Source: Prosopocoilus inquinatus (taxonomy: Eukaryota > Arthropoda > Insecta > Coleoptera > Lucanidae). Taken from it: a DNA stretch of 64,000 nt. Where the stretch lies: the NCBI GenBank assembly GCA_036172665.1, contig CM069871.1, positions 62,184,713 through 62,248,712 of the forward strand. The letters run 5' to 3'. How positions within the stretch are numbered: the first letter of the stretch is position 1; each line of letters starts with the position of its first letter. A program made the translations under genes and the position numbers. Shown in pieces: positions 9,046 to 19,970 of the stretch. The notes beneath the pieces were generated by a model that saw only the letters and a program-made list of their open reading frames with translations, did not search any database and was not told where the DNA came from.

Positions 9046-10858
9046 CTCCAAAATTCTGTGTTATAAGTGCAAATTATTAGGACTTAAAGCGAGAAACTGT
9101 CATTCGAAATTCAAAAAGGAGACTGTCCAGTGCGTTAAAAATGCTTGTTTAAGCACGGCTGAAGTATTGAGTGCGAATGCGAAATTAAGTTCTAGCCAAA
9201 ATTGGTGCCTTGACAGTGGCACGACGTCGCATCTATGCGATGAACTTAACAAGTTTATTGAAATTAGTGATTCGAAGTGTGAGATATTGAACTTGGCAAA
9301 CTACGCTTCGATTCCAATCAAGGGTGAAGGAAAAGTGAAGTTTGTAGCAGACATTTTTGGAGACAAGACAAATGTTTCACTGAACAAGACATTGCACGTT
9401 CCAGATCTCAGAACGAATTTGTTGTCTGTAGGAAAAATTACAGACAGTGGACATGTTGTTCGTTTCGAAAACGAAAAAGCCTTTGTGTTAGACGCAAAAG
9501 ACCATGTGATACTTTATGCCGATCGGATCGGGGACTTGTATTACGTGCGCGAGTACAAAGAAAATGCTAATAACGTGGCATCTGTGAAATCGAATCATAT
9601 GACATTTGAAATGTGGCATAAGCGTATAGGTCACGCCAATGCTAAGGACATTCTAGATGCTAAACGAAAAGGAGCCATAGAGGGAATTAAGTTTGAAACT
9701 CCCGTAAGTAAATTAACTTGTGACATTTGCTTGAAAGGAAAGATGTGTCGAACACCGTTTCCGAAAAAGTCATGTAGGGAACCTGGAATCGCCGATTTGA
9801 TTCACACCGATGTATGTGGGCCAATGAGGAAGCAATCTCTTGGTGGTGCAAGGTATTTCGCTATATTCGTGGATGACAAGTCAAGGTGGTGCGAAGTAAG
9901 ATTTTTAAAATCTAAGGCCGAAGTTTTTCAGGCGACTAAAGACTGCATAGCGCTTATCGAGAAGCAAACCGGCAGGTGAATTAAATGTATTCAGTCCGAC
10001 AACGGAAAATAATATTTGAATCGAGAATTCCACGAGTACCTGAAAGGTCGATGCATCGCCAGACGTTTAACAATTCCTTATAATCCCGAGCAAAATGGAG
10101 TCGCCGAAAGAAAAAATAGAACCCTTCTTGATATGGCTAGATGCCTTATGTTAGAATCAGGCTTGCCACCCACATTCTGGGCGGAAGCGAATTTTATTCG
10201 CAATCGTCTACCCTCCAGAAGTCTGGATGGAAGAACAGCTTTTGAAGAATGGACAGGAAAAATTCCTGACGTGAGTAATCTCAAAGTGTTCGGTAGCAAA
10301 GTCTTCTTCCTGAATAGGGAGCCTGGAAAGAGCAAATTCGATCCAAGAAGTCAACAGGGAATTTTCTTAGGATATTCTGAAGAAAGTAAAGGTCTTCGAG
10401 TTTGGTCAGTCAAGAAAAGAAATGTCTTTATTACTGGTGACATCAAGTTTGTGGACGAGGGAAAATTTTGTTCCAGTGAGTGCAGTCGAACTCGGCATGA
10501 GGCTGTACAAGATAACAAGGTGCAAGATGACATGTTGCAAGTGACAGATAAAAATCACGATTCAGATTATAGCCGTTCCTTTGCAAATATTGAAGTGAAT
10601 TCAAAAGTTGAAGAGGAAGGAGCGAATAATGATGAAAATAAAACAGGCTGTAACGAGGAAGAAGCCATCGAAGCAGATGATGAAGTTGGTGTGGACAATG
10701 TAAGAAGAGGACGTGGTCGACCAACCATTGTTCGAACAGGTTTGAGGGAAAGACCACGGAAGATGTATCAGCCCAAGACGGAGCAAGCTGCAGCGACTGA
10801 AGAAAGAGAGCAGTTATTTCTTTCCGAAGTTCGTTCGAAGTGGAGTAACTGCAACTAA
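9008..10858 (+). pseudogene. pol: Copia zinc knuckle, protease and integrase (two in-frame stops)
   Basis: Order of parts: a nucleocapsid knuckle CYKCKLLGLKARNC, where the histidine of C-x2-C-x4-H-x4-C is replaced by leucine; an aspartic protease active site WCLDSGTTSHLCD; the integrase zinc-binding region WHKRIGHAN with CDICLKGKM; and the integrase core with IHTDVCGPM, then QSDNGK and YNPEQNGVAERKNR, giving the D, D and E catalytic residues. Stops interrupt the core at 9977 (TGA) and 10010 (TAA, where glutamate is expected in DNGKEY). After the core come the C-terminal FLGYSEESKG block and an acidic linker up to the stop at 10856. It directly precedes the truncated RT. Confidence 0.95.
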
Positions 10859-11776
10859 TTCTGATCCATGTGTGTACCGACTTGGTTCAGGAGACAACTT
10901 AACTTTGATCGTGGTGTATGTAGACGACATCTTGGTAGCATCAAGAAATCAAAAAATGATTGACAAAGTTGGAGAATATTTATCCAGTCGATTTGAAATG
11001 AAGGATTTAGGTTCAATCAGCTACTATCTAGGGATCGAGTTTACCAGAAGCGGCGATTGTATAACACTTCATCAGAGAGGTTACATCAAGGATATTCTTA
11101 ATAGATTTGGAATGGCTGAATGCAAATCAGTGGCTGTCCCAACTGTTAGTGGCCTGAAACTGAAGAAAACCCTGAAGCAAGAGCATAATGTTCCATACCG
11201 TGAATTTGTGGGTGCTCTCAATTATTTGGTCTTAGCTACAAGACCGGATATTAGTTATGTCGGAAGTTATTTGGACAATTCAATAATAATTACGGTCCTG
11301 AACACTGGCAGGCTGCAAAGAGGATACTACGATATTTGAAAGGAACAGTTGATCTCGGTTTGTCGTATGGTCACAGGACAGATTACAGATCTGCACGAGG
11401 ATACGTTGATGCAGACTGGGGAAGCTGTGTGGAAGACAGACGGTCTTACACTGGATATATGTTTTTAATGAATGGTAATGAAAGCGTCAAGGAGGCTTTG
11501 TATTTGGAACAATAATTTCGTGAATTAGGTTTTGATCATCTGGCAGACATCACCATCTTTTGTGATAATCACAGTGCTCTCAAACTGACAGAAAATCGTA
11601 CTTTTCACGCAAGAAGCAAACATATAGATCTGAGTCATCACTTTATCAGAGATGCTTTGAAGAGCAAGAAGATCAAAATCGATTATGTTCCCACTGAGAA
11701 ACAGATAGCAGACATGTTGACTAAAAGTCTGACAAGAAAGAAGCACGAATGGTGTGGGCTACGAATAAAATCATAA
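10859..11776 (+). pseudogene. pol: Copia reverse transcriptase (N-terminally deleted) and RNase H (internally deleted)
   Basis: The frame begins SDPCVYRLGSGDNLTLIVVY and keeps the catalytic YVDDILVAS, KDLGSISYYLGIEF, HQRGYIKDILNRF and YLVLATRPDISY. The whole upstream half of the RT palm and fingers, normally several hundred bases, is missing between the integrase linker and this point. The first open frame ends at 11339 by a frameshift. The sequence continues YGPEHWQAAKRILRYLKGT, then the RNase H start GYVDADWG and SYTGY, then jumps to ESVKEALYLEQ, losing the central RNase H part. A TAA follows LEQ, and the tail ADMLTKSL ends with TAA at 11774. It is non-functional. Confidence 0.95.
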
Positions 11777-11795
11777 ACTACACGACCTTCAACTC

Positions 11796-11804
11796 GAGGG
11801 GAAG
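11796..11804 (+). promoter_or_regulatory. Polypurine tract before the 3' LTR
   Basis: GAGGGGAAG lies immediately upstream of the 3' LTR, the position and composition expected for the RNase H-resistant primer of plus-strand DNA. Confidence 0.88.
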
Positions 11805-12016
11805 TGTTGGAAATATAAATGTGACGAGTCGTAGTCGTAGTGGCATATCGTAGTTGTCATTGTTTCCTAAGCGACGATAGTAATTTGTCACTAATTAATA
11901 GTTTTTGCTCACAAATACATTACACATGTAATAAGAGTTTTAGTTCGCTTAATACAGAAGCTTTACCTAAAGTCTAAGTGTTTTATTAGGCTGTTCCGCC
12001 CCGTTGAAATTCAACA
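11805..12016 (+). repeat. 3' LTR of the Copia element
   Basis: 212 bp, starting TGTTGG and ending TTCAACA, with intact terminal TG and CA. TTTAA follows at 12017-12021 and matches the bases before the 5' LTR. Confidence 0.97.
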
Positions 12017-12021
12017 TTTAA

Positions 12022-12399
12022 TAAGTAAGTATAAGTTTTAATAAGTAAATGGTGCACCTTAGTAATCCAATATAATGATTCAGAAATGTCATTCGATTAG
12101 TTAGTTATCAATATTGTTAAAATTGTCTGTAAACGAACGTTAGTTTTCTATGAATTTTCGTGGAAAACTTTACTTAATTTACTCTCGATGTGAAATAAAA
12201 AAAGAATGTATGTTGGAGAAACGAAAACTTGAAGGCAATAATCTCGATTTATAGCTGCGATCCTCGGGGAAATGTCGAAACACACGAGCGCTCTAAAAAT
12301 CGAACTTATCAGAAGTTCCTATTTAATCTAGAACTAAACTCAATTACCTCAACCGACCGACAGATAAGAGGTTCTCCCAATGATAGATAATAAGAAGCG
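12022..12399. other. Non-coding stretch
   Basis: AT-rich flank of the Copia insertion; no gene or repeat recognised. Confidence 0.5.
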
Positions 12400-12770
12400 A
12401 GTGAATTAACGAATATTTCCTGGAAATTTATTTCCGGGGAAATTTTTTTTATTGGCGCTGTCGTTCATTCAGATCCGTTCGGTGATTTAGTGCGGTTCGT
12501 TTCGGCGGTTTAGCAATCGGCGTTTAGTGGCAGTTTCAGGTTCTTCCGGCCGGACGAACGCGAATGGACGGGAAGGGATGAACAAGAGCCCGTGTTAAAT
12601 CACTGAACATCGCGATTAAGTCCATAAATCAGTGTTACTGCGGCGGCGTTGCGAATTTTTATTGGACGTGCGTCTCGCCTTTTTCGCTTTTCTGGCTTTT
12701 TGCTCTTGTCCCTCGCATTGAAATAAGATTTATCTCCTTAAGTAATCGGTCGCCTTGGGTCTAATATAAA
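12400..12770. promoter_or_regulatory. GC-richer island, possible promoter or enhancer (unproven)
   Basis: This is one of the GC-richest unique-looking parts of the left third. It holds an initiator-like TTCATTCAGATCC at about 12464-12476, several CGG/CGTTTCGG blocks, and CGGCCGGACGAACGCGAATG. There is no downstream open frame with a start and no TATA box at the expected distance, so I do not call a gene. It could be a 5' untranslated exon or an enhancer. RNA-seq or CAGE data would decide. Confidence 0.22.
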
Positions 12771-14527
12771 AATGGTTAATGCAAATGATTAGAATTTTTA
12801 CTCATTATTGAGGTCATTTATCAGAAATTTCAATCGATCCAGAATTGTAATGAATATCTCCATGACTTTCACTTTTCAGGATCGATGGTTACGGACGGAG
12901 TTTACTCACAATCAGTACGGATGCGAAAGTTCCGGGTTCTATGCCCGGCGCCTCCACAAAGATGTTACGTCAATTTTGGGGTTGAAGGGTGCACTGGACA
13001 CTAGGGCTTCTAGAACTGTCGAACTGTCACTCAGAAAATACTAGTATTTATATGATGAGTGCCCTCATTTCAGCGGAGTATAAGTATGGAATATCATTAT
13101 TATGTGCGATTTAGCTTATGTGTACAGTAGGTGTACGTTTCTGCGTGTATGACTTGTATGAGTCATTACTCCTCTTTCTTACAATAAGTATGTGAGAAGA
13201 AGGAAAAAAATGTGTACCTACCGGTTTTACTTTAAGTCTTACTCATCTTATAATGTAATGCTAGTTCGTTCGCACTTCATAAAAAAAAGCCTGTCCAAAC
13301 ACCTACGAGGAACAGCCCGTCATAAACTACGTAAACTTGTGTTTCACCAGGGCACCAATCAACAACCCGCCGTAGCCGTAGAGATGCAAGGAACTTCCTT
13401 GTCATAAGCGATACGAAAATTATGCCTGGTCTGCCCCAGACAACGTACCAACGTGGTGCCTTAAAGTACCAATGTGGTGCCTTAGAGAAATCGAGATGAC
13501 ATTTTTGGAAAGAACACGCGCTCAAGTTAATAAAGCCACCAATTGGCTTCGGCCCAATACCTCCAAGGAAGAAGTTCGATCAAACTTAATCGCTTAGTTG
13601 ACGTAATCCGTAAGCAACCCGTTTTAATCTGACATAAAATAGAGATTATTTCTGCGTGGGTCAGATGTGCATGAATGTAAATACCGTCAGTATTAAGAAC
13701 GTTCATATAAATATCAAATAAACTGTGAACTAAAGCAAAAACTAGGCTGCATGTCTGGACGTTTTACAGTCCTGTCTCGACTCCGACAACTTTAAACAAA
13801 CTGCAAGATTCTCATGAAAATATGAAAAAAAGTGCAGATGAACTAATGTTGCGTAGTGTCATGGTGGACTAAATGCACGTGAAGCAAAGTGCTCTTGACC
13901 AATCCTGCAGAAAATGCAAAAACACAGCCCAAACTGGGTTAAAATGTGTTATATTTTCATGTTCAGTTATCGTAGCTATTTGTTGGCTAACACTTAAATC
14001 GTTCAACGTTATTACTCATAGGAATAACAATCTAATGGAACGCGCATTGCCGTCTACGCCTGTTGACATCGTCAGTTAAGCAACTTACATGGCTTCTAAG
14101 GACAAGAGTGAGGGAAACTACTTGTAGCCGGATGTTTGGTAAAGTAGGTTGGTATTTCTCGTAACGCATTTTTTTGTAGGAATTGATGGTTACGCGCCTT
14201 TAGATGTCGTGTTGGTTGCCTAGCTTACGTTGCCAACACAGTTGCCGTGTAACTTGCATACGGCCGCGCGCTCCTTATGCTGTCTACTCTTTATATTATT
14301 ACTCCTGGTGGCAAGCTTGCGTTGTTCATCAACAGCTTTCCCAAACCTAGCTCTGCTGGAAGTGGGAGCGGGTTCTAAAAGAAGTTAAGCAAGGGCGTCA
14401 GAAAATAAGTCCAAGGAACCAACAGCGCGCGAAGGTGTTCTTTAGTATCCTGGATATTGTCATGCTAATGGTACTTCCACCATATTACGTTAGGGGCGTA
14501 GGGGTTGTGGGGTGCGTAGGTAGAGCT
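12771..14527. other. Non-coding stretch with a small tandem duplication
   Basis: No supported gene. Two 21-bp units GTACCAACGTGGTGCCTTAAA and its near copy lie at 13445-13465 and 13466-13486. The GC-richer part around 14100-14527 looks like degraded repeat sequence, but I found no partner in the window. Confidence 0.45.
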
Positions 14528-15119
14528 TGTTAAACCAAGTGGTTTACAAAAATATATCTTTTATTAAATTCTAATTATTTTAAATGCTCGGAGGGTCTCA
14601 GGATTATGCCAGTCCGTCTTGCCGTTCGCCCTTGGCGCACATGAATCACGTTCCGGCGTTGTTGATGCTGAGGTTCATACTCCGGAATTGTTTTAGGAGT
14701 TGATTCGACTTGATCGACGGCTTCTCAGGGTGTTTGCTGCGGCGGCAAGGATCTGTTGAGACGGAGATGATGCTGACGTTGTGGTAGGGTGGCTTGGTCC
14801 CCCAGGGCGACGGAGTCGATATTGAGTCCAGGTCACCGTGGGAGCGAGGGCGCCTCTGGGTGTGAATCGGCACTATCCTCTTAGCCAACGACGGTTGCCT
14901 GATGAGACGGGACTGAATGGCGTCGGCGTTAAGGTCCAGGGCGTCGGCGACGATCTTCGTGGAAAGACTACGTCCTTGTTTTGAGTCGTACCAGAACTGC
15001 CATCCCAAATTCGGTCCAACCTATTTATACTGATTTATTTACCAAACTGCATACTTGACCTGGCCAATTAATAATTACTCGAGTTTTGCGACATGCTTAC
15101 TTGGCGTGCTCCGATTACA
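14528..15119 (-). mobile_element. Candidate solo LTR, minus strand
   Basis: Read on the minus strand, the segment has a TATA box GTATAAATAG (complement of 15021-15030) about 90 bases inside its start. A GC-rich body follows, and it ends with AATAAAAGATAT as a possible polyadenylation signal near 14560, then AACCACTTGGTTTAACA at 14528. This promoter-to-polyA order with a CA end fits an LTR. The upstream boundary could be TG at 15119 or at about 15096, and neither gives a convincing target duplication. The 120-codon frame in its body (14646-15008) has no domain I recognise. Confidence 0.4.
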
Positions 15120-16984
15120 TGGTTCACGCGATGCCTTCTGCTGAGCTTTGAGTTTCGAAATGGAATACGATTTCAAGTCGATTACACATTACGTTTAAGT
15201 GTTAAAGGGTTTTAGAGAAAAACTAATCATGCCTTTTTATAGAACATCTAATCGTGACAATATATCTGCTCTTTCGCGCGTGCAGAGCAGGAGTTAAACA
15301 ATAACGATATTTCTGATAATATCTATTTAAATAAATTGTCACAAATACGTAAAGTCTCAGCAAAGGCCAAATGGCTCGTGACAAATGTCCAACTACATTA
15401 GTTAAATCTTAAATAGGCCACCAGTACGTTAACGCGATTAGTCAGATCAGATCTGACTGTGCAAGCGGACTTTTGTCCTAAACGGCTGAACGGATGATTT
15501 TACAAATTAAATAAAGAAATTAAATACTAATAGTCGTGCACTGTAACGTGCGTATAATACCCAAAAGAACTGAAAATGAAGTAGACCAAAAGTATACTTC
15601 ACAGGTTAGGTTAGCCAATGTCTAGTCAGCCATTGTGCCTCTGGCGCAATTTCAGCGTAATTTCACATCGAGATCGTGCGAACGGTTTTCCTCCTCGGTA
15701 ATTAGGTCGCTCCTCGTTAATGAGCAGGGCTTCGATAATAAACCCATAGGAAGGACAGTAAAATAAATAATCCGGTGGAAAAGTTCGGCCAGGAAGGAAA
15801 TACGTCCGAAACGTAAATCTTACAATAAAAATTCAGCAATGAAATGATTCTAAATAAGAGAGAAAAAGAGAGACAGATATAATGTCAAACAGTGCCGTAA
15901 ATAACTGAGTTGACTTAAATAGATCCTTCGATTAAAATGCTACGTAATTGCACTTTCCAAGATGCACGATAAGTCGAATAAATTCCAGTCAAAGTAGATT
16001 GAATCTTGCTCTCAATAATATATGTAGTTTGCGCAAACACGTCGATATGCTATCGTTATAAAATAGAAAATGCAATTACTGCTTGCGGCCGAACAAGGGA
16101 AGCACCAAATTCAAAAATTGTTTAAATTTAAGCATATATTGTTCTTCAAATTGTATGCTTTTCCCTTCCATTTTGAATTATTAACTACCTTTTCTAATTT
16201 ATATGGATGCGTATATAACGTATGGCGCATTTGCGTAAACTCTATATTATAGCATAAATTCACACAACGGTACATACCCCATGTTACTTGTACGATGTCT
16301 ACAACGGTAGTGAAGAGAATATAGCCTAGTATATGCGGGTTTTCGGCCACAACTCGTTTATTGTCTGGCTAACATCGCGAAGCGAGTGTCACAAAGCACT
16401 TTATTATAAAGAGCTGCTAAGCATATGACACCGGGAACGAAAACAGAAAAAACAAGAAAAAGTAGAAAAAAATGTGATGTTTATATATTTATCATATAAA
16501 ACGAAATACACATTATTTCATCAAAACAGAAGTATTCATATCATTCACAAACTACGAATGAAACTGTCTAACTTTGTATTTTTAATCCACTCCACTAATT
16601 TACTTTCAACTTGAATCCATATAATAGCGAGACCTCATACCAGTTTCCACACTTTTAGCTTTAATGCATCCTGCGCAGTGTTATGTTACCGTATGCATAT
16701 TTACGACGGAAAATATTTTGTCAGGGGATCGCCTGTAATATGTAAACGGCTCATATTTACATACTTTCAACTAGGGAATACTTGTTATATTTAAAATTGA
16801 AAACCGATTTATGTCACATAATTTGCTGCGATATGCAACGGGCGTGTTATCTCACTTTATTAAAATCGCTCTGTCATTGTGGTCTTTGTTTTCAGAAACC
16901 TTTTACAAAAAGCAAGTATTTTGTATATTACAGCTGTAATTTATAATTTCTGCATATAACTTAAATTTCTATATTATTTGTGAT
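15120..16984. other. Non-coding stretch
   Basis: No coding gene, RNA gene or transposon end is supported. Sequence is mostly AT-rich and unique-looking. Both strands carry short frames near 16070-16350 that overlap and have no domains. Confidence 0.5.
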
Positions 16985-17945
16985 GAACAGATAAAACAGC
17001 GACATCTTACGATCGCTTTTTGACCTGACATTGCAGTAGGATAGACAAATTGAAGTGGATTTCAAATTCGAAGTTTTCACAGCAATCAAAACTATTTGCA
17101 ACAATTTTTTTTAAATAATTTGTATAAAAAAATTCCTGATAAATTTTATAAATCTATCATATCTGACATACTTTAGAATCTTCACAACATATTTTTTCTT
17201 AAAGACACCCATAATTATCGCAAACATTCTTTCTCTCTTAGAAATTGACCATTAATCTACAAACATAAAAACAAAATATCGACAGACGGACTGCGAAAGC
17301 AAAAAAATAAACATTCGAGCTTTACATTTTTTTTTAATTATTAAGATTGTTGTGGTTTGAAGAACTGCTTCCCTAAAGTCACCTACTGAGTTGTTGCATC
17401 ATATTTTTATTTACGATCTTGCAATGATTGACGGCAGACGTGAGTTTGGTGTGTGTATGGCGTCATGGCGCCCATTATATTTTCACGTCTGCTTTTATTG
17501 CATTGAAAATAAGTTTTTGTCATCGTCTTCGATGTGAAATAATTGGATTCTTATAACACAAATGGTCCCACGCCTCGCATTAGCTTTATGATACAATTCG
17601 CAGACTGATCTTTTTTTGCGTAAATAAATAAATTTTCGTGTGATTATCGCTCTTTCAGCATTTTTTTTTTCGTTGCCTTAAATAATCTTTTCCGAAGCGT
17701 CGACAGCGAAGTTTTCGACTTTTGGGTGAGAACCTGATTGAACGTTTCTCTTTCTAATCGTCGACAAGGGCCTTAAAATACGGCTTCTCGACGTTCCATT
17801 TTTTTGTGCTATATGATTCTGCGAGTGAGATTTTTTCTACACGTGTTATTTCGACGGTAAGATTAAATTGCGTTCACATTTGACATTTCATGCCATTGGT
17901 CCTCTTTATGTCAGCTTATACCCGGTTGTCTTTTCCTGATGTCAC
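16985..17945 (+). repeat. Dispersed repeat Rep-A, long copy 1
   Basis: Three separated blocks match the 52.86-54.40-kb region in the same order: 16987-17110 (GCGACATCTTACGATCGC...), 17355-17460 (TTTGAAGAACTGCTTCC... to GACGTGAGTTTGGTG), and 17700-17945 (ATATGATTCTGCGAGTGAG, TTGCGTTCACATTTGACATT, GGCTTATACCC-type end). The pieces between them differ in length, so each copy has gained or lost sequence. No long frame; the element class is unknown. Confidence 0.75.
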
Positions 17946-18839
17946 GATGATTTGGATTTGTGCAAACTCTTCCTTCTTACGTTAGGGTTAAGGCCAGGTT
18001 TTGCTTTATTAATTTGCATCGTGCCTACAGCATGCAAATTATTATTATTTTTGGATTTGAATTTATGAATCTACAATCAAACTCTGTTTATTTTTAACTA
18101 ACTAATATGGATATTAATCTTCTCTTCACAGAGTAAACGCTGAATCAATCTTTGTTGTTATTTAGGAAATTCCAACGCAAGCATTAAGTTCAGACGCTAA
18201 AAATTAACTAACTTTACACTTTTTTGCCCACTTTTCTTTTGGTGTTGCCAAATTCAAAACAATCTTTCTTTGTTTATCGGGTATGCAATAATCTAGTCTA
18301 GTTTTCTACTCCCATGCGTGAAGTGGTAATATCGCAGTACGCGAAGCACAAAATGCAATTGCAGTTAAAATGGAATTTATTTTAGGCATTTCTGCCATAA
18401 GAGCCAATCACTTTTTGGCGCAGGTAAACATTTAAATAGATTGCCTTGCTTGTTTTTTGTTAGAATAACGAAATGTATGGTTTTTTGACCTGTTACAAGT
18501 TTTGAATACGTGACTTAAAAAATATGTATATATAATTTTAAATCGCAAAAGAAGCATAAGTGTATGCCGCTTGTGCGAAGCCTTTTTTTGCACTCGTGTG
18601 GTTGCGACATGAGACGTAAGTATGCGAGTGTCGCAACACAACTCCATAGTTATGTAAAAAAATCAGCTTCACTCACTTGTAGCCAATAGTAATTTGTTTT
18701 TTTTTAACACAATTTCATTATCGTCAACGTTTTCAATTTTATTGACGCCTTGTGTTGCTACGTATCTCAGCAGAAGCAAGATTTGGTAGTTTAAGTCGTA
18801 ACGGATGTAGATGTTAATGAACGACGCGACAAAAGTGAG
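17946..18839. other. Non-coding stretch with a Rep-D motif
   Basis: No gene. At 17998-18030 the plus strand has GTTTTGCTTTATTAATTTGC followed by ATCGTGCC. The reverse complement of this motif recurs at about 19616, 22388, 23738 and 37702, which marks it as a piece of the dispersed GT-rich family Rep-D. Confidence 0.5.
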
Positions 18840-19180
18840 CGATACCTAATCTTAACCCAAGACGAGGAGAGGATAAAGGAAAAGGGAAACAACTCAATTT
18901 ATGCAACAATAATTTAATTTCGTCATAGGTAATGAACAACGGCCGAGTGTGTGGCGGGTTTAACGCCACAAACTGTGTATCATACTTAACAACGTCAACC
19001 ACAACTTTACGAAAATTTGCAAACATTAAAATGAAATGCATAAATCAATATTACAAACGCAATCAACAAGTCAACATTAACAAAATAAACTCAAATTTTA
19101 CTATTGGCGTGAAGCGCAATCCTGTAATATTTCACTAATACATTTGACATGAAGCGTCCAAGCAACATTAACATTAACAA
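18840..19180. repeat. Dispersed repeat Rep-F, copy 1
   Basis: It shares ACTCAATTTATG(C/T)AACAAT, the preceding GACGA(G)GA/GGAT-AAGGA block and following GTGTGT segments with 21450-21720 in direct orientation. Its coding frames are short and unrecognised. Confidence 0.5.
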
Positions 19181-19185
19181 AAATT

Positions 19186-19210
19186 TTGTGCAAATCGTTT
19201 TTGTTGATTA
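19186..19210 (+). repeat. Fragment of Rep-B
   Basis: AAATTTTGTGCAAATCGTTT matches the first bases of the Rep-B copies at 3217 and 43978; similarity stops after about 25 bases. Confidence 0.5.
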
Positions 19211-19741
19211 ACATTAACATTGTTCTATAGTCTTCCTCGTAGATGTACGAAGACGTCGACCACAGTATCTTCAAAAGACGACATCACGAAACGTCGAGAA
19301 AGCATTGTTCTCCAAGGCGATCGTCAGACTTAAACCACAGCAAGACACTAGTAGCCAAAACGTAGAATCGAACTCCAACATTAAAACTCCATAGTAAAAC
19401 TAACAACCAACATACAAAACCTGCGCGGAATTTCGCGAATGAAGCCTGAGATTAACTCTTAACGAGCGTAAAGATCCTCCAGCACCAAAACGGACCTGAC
19501 GAAACGGCGTACGACGAAGAAGCCTTCCACAAAGGTCCTCAACCAAACCAGACCAACGCCCCCACAAAAACATCACCAGGTACAGAGGATATCGCTAACA
19601 CGTCTGACGCTCTGAAGCGCACCACGGATTAATAAAGGGAAACCAAACCTGCCCCTCAATATTCAAAAAATAGGGTTTGCACGAATCAAAATAATATGTC
19701 GACAACAAGTACCAACGAGTGTCAGTATCACGTCAATAAAA
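19211..19741 (-). repeat. Degraded member of GT-rich family Rep-D (minus strand)
   Basis: The plus strand is strongly A- and C-rich, so the minus strand is GT-rich like the copies at 42-43, 48 and 63 kb. It contains GGATTAATAAAGGGAAACC at about 19626, a variant of the ATTAATAAAGC motif shared by five loci. No frames with domains. Confidence 0.4.
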
Positions 19742-19970
19742 GCCAATCGCAATCACGTTAAAGGCCCAAAGTAACGATAATTAGGCCATCCGCCGAAATG
19801 TTTACTCGCAAAAACTTGAAGTTCGCATAAACTGATAGAATAAAAAAACAAAAGACACGGAAATTTTATGGCTGTGTGGAAACCTGAAATAATAATTTCG
19901 CAATGGAAAGTCCCACAAACCAAATAAAATACGTTTGCATTCATTTCAGAAAGGTGATGCAATCCTATTT
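19742..19970 (+). repeat. Inverted repeat partner of 21720-21930
   Basis: The segment with GGAAATTTTATGGCTGTGTG, AATAATAATTTCGCAATGGA and GCATTCATTTC matches the reverse complement of 21720-21930 over about 200 bases. A looser relative may lie at 24100-24180 (GAAATGTTTGCAAAAA). Confidence 0.7.

Larger units (their letters stand above)
8065..12016 (+). mobile_element. Copia-superfamily LTR retrotransposon, full-ended but inactivated
   Basis: The 3952-bp element has two 212-bp LTRs, a primer-binding site, gag, a pol with protease-integrase-RT-RNase H order (integrase before RT defines Copia), and a polypurine tract. A perfect 5-bp target duplication TTTAA flanks it (8060-8064 and 12017-12021). 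The LTRs differ at 7 of 212 positions, but four of these fall within 8 bases, so the number of independent events is probably smaller and the insertion fairly young. Frameshifts, in-frame stops and at least two internal deletions, one removing the N-terminal RT, make it non-autonomous. Confidence 0.97.

Noticed and set aside
10078..10786. Several minus-strand frames of 60-104 codons
   Set aside because: Shadows of the Copia integrase on the plus strand.
8065..12016. Possibility that the Copia element is active
   Set aside because: Frameshifts in gag, two stops in integrase, loss of half the RT and part of RNase H exclude autonomous activity.
12928..12957. GTTCCGGGTTCTATGCCCGG, tRNA-like T-arm or SINE B box
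   Set aside because: The B-box consensus is not met (T in place of a purine), no acceptor stem or A box pairs with it, and no copy was found.
14646..15008. 120-codon minus-strand frame
   Set aside because: Lies in a GC-rich block that looks like the body of a solo LTR; no domain recognised.
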